Origin: Bacillota bacterium
GTDB lineage: Bacteria > Bacillota > Bacilli > Paenibacillales > Paenibacillaceae
DNA: 15,979 bases
Assembly (NCBI GenBank): GCA_023386495.1
Contig: JAEWJS010000180.1
Span: forward strand, 1 to 15,979
Direction: 5' to 3'
Shown one piece after another: positions 12,022 through 15,979 of this stretch. Position 1 is the first letter of the stretch. Each line of letters begins with the position of its first letter. Under the pieces are notes generated by a model. That model was not told the DNA's origin and did no database searches. It saw nothing but the letters and a program-made list of their open reading frames with translations. A program made the translations under genes and the position numbers.

Positions 12022-12882
12022 ATGCATCGCTATTATGTTACCGATCTGGACGGTACGCTGCTTCGTTCGGACGCGACATTGTCGCCCTACACGGCAGAAG
12101 TGCTTCGTCAAGCGGCGGACAGCGGCGCCATGATCGGCTATGCGACGGCGCGCAGCTGGCAGAGCTCGCGCCCGATCGTATCTTCTATTCCATGGAACTG
12201 TCCGGTTCTGCTCTATAACGGTGCTGTATTGCTAGATCCGCGGACACGTAACGTTCTGAGCGGCCGCTGGCTCGATCACGGTACCGCGAATGCATTGCTT
12301 ACGATCGGCAGGTCGTATGGACTTGTCCCGCTGGTTTTTGCCCTGGATCCCTATGACAGCGAGAAGGTGTACCACGAGAAGCTCTCGCGTGCCGAAGATC
12401 TCGCCTTCAAGGCTAGCAGGCCGAATGACCCTCGCTTCGAGGAGCTCGACAAGCTCGCCATGACGGAGGCCGACCGCACGCTGATCCTGACGTATATCGG
12501 CGCATATGAGACGCTGGAGCCGTTGGCGCAGGCAGCCGAACGCGCGCACGCCGGCAATATCCATATCCATTTCATGCAGGATCGCTATCTGGACGCTTAC
12601 TTCCTGGAATTCAGCCACCCGCAGGCGAACAAGCGGGACGGCCTGCAGGCTTGGTGCCGTTATGTCGGATGCGAGCCTGCCGATGTCACGGTGTTCGGCG
12701 ATCAATTGAATGACATCGGCATGTTCGAGACGGCAGGCAGACGCATCGCGGTATCGAATGCGGATACGCGCGTGATCGCCCTCGCCGATCACATCACAAG
12801 CACGAATGACGACGACGGCGTAGCGCGATACATAGCCGGCGAACTCCAAGCGGAGCGTCTGGAAGGGAGATCCTCTTGTTGA
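12022..12882 (+). CDS. HAD superfamily hydrolase, Cof type (IIB)
   Basis: A cytoplasmic phosphatase of 286 residues acting on small phosphorylated metabolites; the substrate is not predictable. HAD motifs are all present: I, DLDGTLL with D8 nucleophile and D10; II, ATARS (T42); III, K204 in ANKRDG; IV, FGDQLNDIGMF with D227 and D231. The long insert between motifs II and III (about 85-195) is the type IIB cap. The N-terminal MHRYYVTDLDGTLL fits the family start. An AGGGGG site lies 10 bases upstream. The gene overlaps the start of the pantothenate kinase gene by up to 7 bases, so the two are translationally coupled and share the consensus promoter. A role in phosphate-ester or coenzyme metabolism is suggested only by that pairing. 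Confidence 0.9.
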   Translation: MHRYYVTDLDGTLLRSDATLSPYTAEVLRQAADSGAMIGYATARSWQSSRPIVSSIPWNCPVLLYNGAVLLDPRTRNVLSGRWLDHGTANALLTIGRSYGLVPLVFALDPYDSEKVYHEKLSRAEDLAFKASRPNDPRFEELDKLAMTEADRTLILTYIGAYETLEPLAQAAERAHAGNIHIHFMQDRYLDAYFLEFSHPQANKRDGLQAWCRYVGCEPADVTVFGDQLNDIGMFETAGRRIAVSNADTRVIALADHITSTNDDDGVARYIAGELQAERLEGRSSC

Positions 12883-13721
12883 ATCCGAACCAGCAAGCGA
12901 TCTGCGGCATCGACGCAGGCGGAACGCTCGTCAAGATCGCTTATCGAACGAAGGGCTGCAGCGACAATCGCTACCTGAAATTTCGTTCCGACCGGCTGAG
13001 CGACGCAGCCGAATGGGTGAAGCACGAACTGCCTGGCGCAGCGCTCTGCCTCACGGGGGGGAAGGCCGCTCGGCTCGCGGAATTGTTAGGGCTGGACACG
13101 TCGTTCATGCCCGAGTTCGAGGCCACCTGCAGCGGTGCGAAGTGGCTGCTGAAGGACCGCGGAATTCAGCTCGACAGCTTCCTGCTCACGAATGTCGGCA
13201 CGGGGACGTCGATCCATTACATCGGTGCTGATCGATGCAGCCGCATTGGAGGCACCGGCGTCGGAGGCGGGACGATCGTCGGGTTGTCGCGGCTCTTGAC
13301 CGGCGTCGGCGACTATGAAGCGATCGTCGAGACTGCCACTGCCGGTGACCGCGGCTATGCCGACCTCAAGGTCAGCCACATCTACGAAGGAGCCGTGCCG
13401 CCGATTAACGGCGATCTCACAGCGAGCAACTTCGGCCGCGTGCCGGCAGCGGACGGCAGCTCACCGACGCCGATCCGCGAAGCGGATGCGCTCGCATCCG
13501 TTATCGGCATGGTCGGCGAGACGGTCGCGACGGTTAGCGTGCATGCGGCAGGCCAGCATGGAACTAGCGATGTCGTCTACATCGGCAGCTCCTTCTACGG
13601 CAACGAGCCGCTGCGGCAAGCCGTCGAATCGTACACGCGCTTCCGCGGGGGAGAGCCGTACTTCCCGCATGCAGGCGAGTACAGCGGTGCAGTCGGCGCC
13701 ATGCTCAACTTAACCGAATAG
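12876..13721 (+). CDS. coaW: Type II pantothenate kinase
   Basis: Phosphorylates pantothenate with ATP, the first step of coenzyme A synthesis. The 281-residue protein has the type II (eukaryotic/staphylococcal) signatures: GIDAGGTLVKIAY (11-23, phosphate loop of the ASKHA fold), NVGTGTSIHYI (about 106-116), RIGGTGVGGGTIVGLSRLLTG (the glycine-rich segment), and YIGSSFYGNEPLRQAV near the C-terminus, ending in GAVGAML. Type II enzymes are often insensitive to CoA feedback; that is family knowledge, not visible here. The start is TTG at 12876 (or the adjacent TTG at 12879, giving a TTGA overlap with the HAD stop). The GGAAGGGAGA site lies a few bases upstream. No ATG is available before the GIDAGG motif. 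The stop is followed by a terminator. Confidence 0.92.
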   Translation: MLNPNQQAICGIDAGGTLVKIAYRTKGCSDNRYLKFRSDRLSDAAEWVKHELPGAALCLTGGKAARLAELLGLDTSFMPEFEATCSGAKWLLKDRGIQLDSFLLTNVGTGTSIHYIGADRCSRIGGTGVGGGTIVGLSRLLTGVGDYEAIVETATAGDRGYADLKVSHIYEGAVPPINGDLTASNFGRVPAADGSSPTPIREADALASVIGMVGETVATVSVHAAGQHGTSDVVYIGSSFYGNEPLRQAVESYTRFRGGEPYFPHAGEYSGAVGAMLNLTE

Positions 13722-13730
13722 CCATTCAGC

Positions 13731-13777
13731 AGCGCGTTATCTGTCGTATCCCCGACAGGTGACGCGCTTTCTTATTG
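13731..13777 (+). terminator. Intrinsic terminator after coaW
   Basis: AGCGCGT (13731-13737) pairs with ACGCGCT (13762-13768) and CTGTCG (13741-13746) with CGACAG (13753-13758). Wobble pairs join them into one continuous stem of about 16 bp with a six-base loop, followed by TTCTTATT. Confidence 0.88.
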
Positions 13778-13832
13778 CCCGCCGGAGGAATAGAATATAG
13801 GTATAGCAGCGATGAATAAGGAGCGAACGAAC

Positions 13833-15155
13833 ATGAACATTCGAGAGTATCGATTAGACGATAATGAACGAACCCAATCGAGCGAGGCAAGAGATGAATA
13901 CGAGAAAGATTACGCGCGTCTCATCCAATCGCCTGCCTTCCGCAGACTGCAAGGCAAGTCCCAAGTATTCGGCGCCGGTACCGGCGATTACTACCGCACG
14001 CGTCTGACGCACTCGCTGGAGGTGTCGCAGATCGCGCGCGAGGTTGCGAGGCGGCTAGGCAAGACGTATGCCTTCCTGCGGAAGCCCGAGCATCCCGGCT
14101 TGATGATGGAGCCGGAGGTCGTGGAATGCGCGTCGCTTGCGCATGATCTGGGCCATCCGCCGTTCGGTCATAAGGGCGAAGAGGTGTTGAACCGCCTGCT
14201 CACCGCCAATTACGGTCTGCCCTATGAGGGGAATGCGCAGAACTTCCGGATCCTCATGTTCCTGGAGAAGCGCGCGGGCAGCGAGAGCGGGCTGGACCTG
14301 ACGGCAGCCACGCTGCTCGCGATCAATAAATATCCCTACAGCTTGGAGGAGCCCGGCCGACATAAGGGCGTCTACGGCATGGAATGGAACGCGGGCATCG
14401 CCAAGCTGCGCGAGCTGTGGGCGATGCCGGACGGGCTCGCGACGCTGGAGGCGCAGCTCATGGACCTGTGCGACGACATCGCGTACTCGACGCATGATAT
14501 CGAGGACGGCATCCGTGCCGGCAAAATCCAGATGAGCCGCAGCTTCTTCGAGAGCGATCGGCTGGTCGAGCTAATCATGCACGAAATCGTGAACGACACG
14601 AGCAATAGCGCGGTGGCATGGGATCAAGTCGACATGTCGGCGATGGTGCAACGCGTGCTGCAGGCTTATCTGGCGCAATGGCAGACGATCAGCGCCGAGT
14701 CCGGCGGCGAACCGTCGCGGACGCGAAGAGAAATGAAGGCTCGCTGGGTCAGCTTGTTCGCGAATCGCGTCGGCATTCTGGACGACAGCGATTCCGGCGG
14801 TTGGCGCCGTATCACGTTCGTGAAGGAAGGCGCCGAGGATCTCGAGCTGCTGCGCACGATGGAAATATTGAAGAAGCTCGCATGGGTGACATTGATCAAA
14901 GATTTTCGCGTGCAGCGGCTGCAGAAGAGAAGCGAGATTATGCTGACTCGCCTATGGGAGAGCTTCATCGATTACGAGACAGGCAGGCTGATCCTGCCGC
15001 CGGATTGGATCGAGAGCTACGAGCGGCAGAAGGGGAATTGGCCTTGGGAGCGCGTGGCGGCCGATTATATCGCGGGCATGACGGATGCCTACGCGGAGAA
15101 GGTGTATTCGGAGCTGTTCGCCAGCCGAATCGGATCGATCTACGAACGGGATTAA
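13833..15155 (+). CDS. dgt: Deoxyguanosinetriphosphate triphosphohydrolase (dGTPase, HD domain)
   Basis: Hydrolyses dGTP (or other dNTPs) to the nucleoside and triphosphate, affecting nucleotide pools. The 440-residue protein shows YARLIQSPAFRRLQGKSQVF (dNTPase signature, about 27-46), RLTHSLEVSQIAR with metal ligand H60, LAHDLGHPPFGHKGEEVLN with H104-D105 and H108/H113, NAQNFRIL, and DLCDDIAYSTHDIEDG with D214/D215 completing the HD site. The C-terminal HD-associated domain follows. Start choice: ATG 13833 has AAGGAG 9 bases upstream, whereas the in-frame ATG at 13812 has no ribosome site and would place AAGGAG inside the coding region. dGTPases vary in substrate and some act against phages; nothing here favours a defence role. 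The gene symbol is by family and not certain. Confidence 0.93.
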   Translation: MNIREYRLDDNERTQSSEARDEYEKDYARLIQSPAFRRLQGKSQVFGAGTGDYYRTRLTHSLEVSQIAREVARRLGKTYAFLRKPEHPGLMMEPEVVECASLAHDLGHPPFGHKGEEVLNRLLTANYGLPYEGNAQNFRILMFLEKRAGSESGLDLTAATLLAINKYPYSLEEPGRHKGVYGMEWNAGIAKLRELWAMPDGLATLEAQLMDLCDDIAYSTHDIEDGIRAGKIQMSRSFFESDRLVELIMHEIVNDTSNSAVAWDQVDMSAMVQRVLQAYLAQWQTISAESGGEPSRTRREMKARWVSLFANRVGILDDSDSGGWRRITFVKEGAEDLELLRTMEILKKLAWVTLIKDFRVQRLQKRSEIMLTRLWESFIDYETGRLILPPDWIESYERQKGNWPWERVAADYIAGMTDAYAEKVYSELFASRIGSIYERD

Positions 15156-15172
15156 TGCGGTGAAAATAGGTG

Positions 15173-15203
15173 TTGACATTGCCGTTACGTGAAGCTGTAG
15201 AGT
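15173..15203 (+). promoter_or_regulatory. MerR-type promoter with 19-bp spacer, probably autoregulated
   Basis: TTGACA (15173-15178), a 19-base spacer and TAGAGT (15198-15203). The over-long spacer is diagnostic of promoters activated by MerR proteins. The spacer contains an imperfect dyad centred on ACGT (15187-15190). It lies 22 bases upstream of a MerR-TipAS gene. Confidence 0.65.
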
Positions 15204-15225
15204 GAAGGTGTCAGGAGGCGATCGC

Positions 15226-15979
15226 ATGGAATATACGGTGCAGAAGCTGGGGCAGTTGGCGGGTGTAAGCACGCGTACGCTGCGCTATTATGACGAGATC
15301 GGGATTCTGAAGCCGGCAAGAATCAACTCGTCAGGATATCGGATCTACGGCCGGGCGGAAGTCGACAAGCTGCAGCAGATTCTGTTCTACCGCGAGCTTG
15401 GCGTCAGCCTCGACGGGATCAAGGCCATCGTGTCCGACCCCGAGTTCAATGGTGCCCAAGCGCTGCATACGCATCGCGAGCAGCTCCTCGACAAGCGAAG
15501 GCAGCTGGATCTTCTCATCGCGAACGTGGAGAAGACGATCGCGGCCAAGGAAGGGAGAACGACAATGAGCGATCATGAGAAATTCGAGGGCTTCAAGCAG
15601 AAGCTGGTCGACGACAACGAGGCGCAATACGGCCAGGAAGTACGGGCCAAATATGGCGATGCGAAGGTGGATGCTTCGAACCGCAAGGTGCTGAACATGA
15701 CACCAGAGCAGCATGAGGCCGTGACGCGCCTGTCCGAGGAGCTGACGGCAACGCTCGCGGAAGCGTACCGGGCAGGCGACGCTGCGAGCGAGCTTGCGCA
15801 GCGCGCAGCGGACCTGCACAAGCAGTGGCTCATGCACTTCTGGGGCGAATACAGTCCGGAAGCCCATGCTGGCCTTGCACAAATGTACGTCGACGATGAG
15901 CGATTCACGGCATACTACGACAAGGAGCAGCCGGGGACGGCAGCATTCCTGCGGGATGCCATCGCGATCTACACTGGTG
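15226..15979 (+). CDS. MerR family transcriptional activator with TipAS effector domain, 3' partial
   Basis: A DNA-binding activator of the TipA/Mta group. Residues 1-70 form the winged helix: MEYTVQKLGQLAGVSTRTLRYYDEIGILKPARINSSGYRIYG, the standard MerR start. A long coiled linker (ALHTHREQLLDKRRQLDLLIANVEKTIAAKE, about 84-112) follows. Then comes a TipAS domain (about 120 onward: HEKFEGFKQKLVDDNEAQYG, LHKQWLMHFWGEYSPEAHAGLAQMYVDDERF, ending GTAAFLRDAIAIYTG), which binds hydrophobic or thiopeptide-like ligands in known members. The window ends after codon 251, probably only a few residues short of the natural end. AGGAGG (15213-15218) is 7 bases before ATG. A second in-frame start with a ribosome site lies at 15565. 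Confidence 0.9.
   Translation, partial: MEYTVQKLGQLAGVSTRTLRYYDEIGILKPARINSSGYRIYGRAEVDKLQQILFYRELGVSLDGIKAIVSDPEFNGAQALHTHREQLLDKRRQLDLLIANVEKTIAAKEGRTTMSDHEKFEGFKQKLVDDNEAQYGQEVRAKYGDAKVDASNRKVLNMTPEQHEAVTRLSEELTATLAEAYRAGDAASELAQRAADLHKQWLMHFWGEYSPEAHAGLAQMYVDDERFTAYYDKEQPGTAAFLRDAIAIYTG

Noticed and set aside
13775..13807. Possible promoter TTGCCC with TATAGG before dgt
   Set aside because: The 15-base spacing and weak boxes, overlapping the coaW terminator tail, are not convincing.
13833..15979. dGTPase plus MerR-TipAS as a possible defence module
   Set aside because: The dGTPase is of housekeeping type, the regulator has its own promoter, and no other defence-like gene is nearby.

Overview
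The window is a chromosomal stretch of a Gram-positive bacterium, most likely a member of the Paenibacillaceae (Paenibacillus or Cohnella type). This rests on the moderately high G+C of most genes, strong AGGAGG ribosome binding sites, TTG starts, sigma-A promoters, a bacilliredoxin (BrxC, implying bacillithiol), a type II pantothenate kinase and a TerC gene under a manganese riboswitch. No rRNA, tRNA or CRISPR array is visible.

Layout. Positions 1-956 hold the C-terminal part of a membrane-anchored PPIC-type foldase. Positions 1087-1466 hold a YfcE-type phosphodiesterase gene broken by an internal, out-of-frame deletion, which converges on a DedA membrane protein gene; one hairpin terminates both. 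A promoter-equipped 54-codon gene (2327-2491) converges on a SulP/STAS anion transporter gene. A membrane-anchored metallophosphoesterase gene diverges from sulP, and is followed by a DUF420 membrane protein gene and brxC, an apparent two-gene operon.

Positions about 6549-9258 form a patchwork inserted into the host backbone. It contains a decayed IS4-family transposase (minus strand, N-terminus lost) fused back to back with a decayed IS1182-family transposase (plus strand, only the C-terminal part and the right end remaining). Next comes an AT-rich two-gene cassette: a secreted HExxH metzincin-like protease and a membrane-anchored extracellular protein of unknown function. The patchwork ends in the C-terminal remnant of a phytase-type esterase gene, so its right edge cut a host gene.

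The right part returns to high-G+C backbone. cheX, a CheY-P phosphatase gene, lies on the minus strand behind a clear class-I cyclic-di-GMP riboswitch and an intrinsic terminator. A gene of unknown function (133 aa) follows on the plus strand. Next is a yybP-ykoY manganese riboswitch whose expression platform has two copies of the same hairpin arms, allowing a terminator/antiterminator switch, in front of a terC-family gene. A HAD (Cof-type) phosphatase gene with a consensus promoter is translationally coupled to coaW (type II pantothenate kinase). A dGTPase (HD domain) gene and a MerR-TipAS regulator gene, cut by the window end, complete the region.

Most genes are ordinary housekeeping or envelope functions. 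The two RNA switches and the AT-rich protease cassette are the most interesting parts. I see no convincing evidence of a wholly new multi-gene system.
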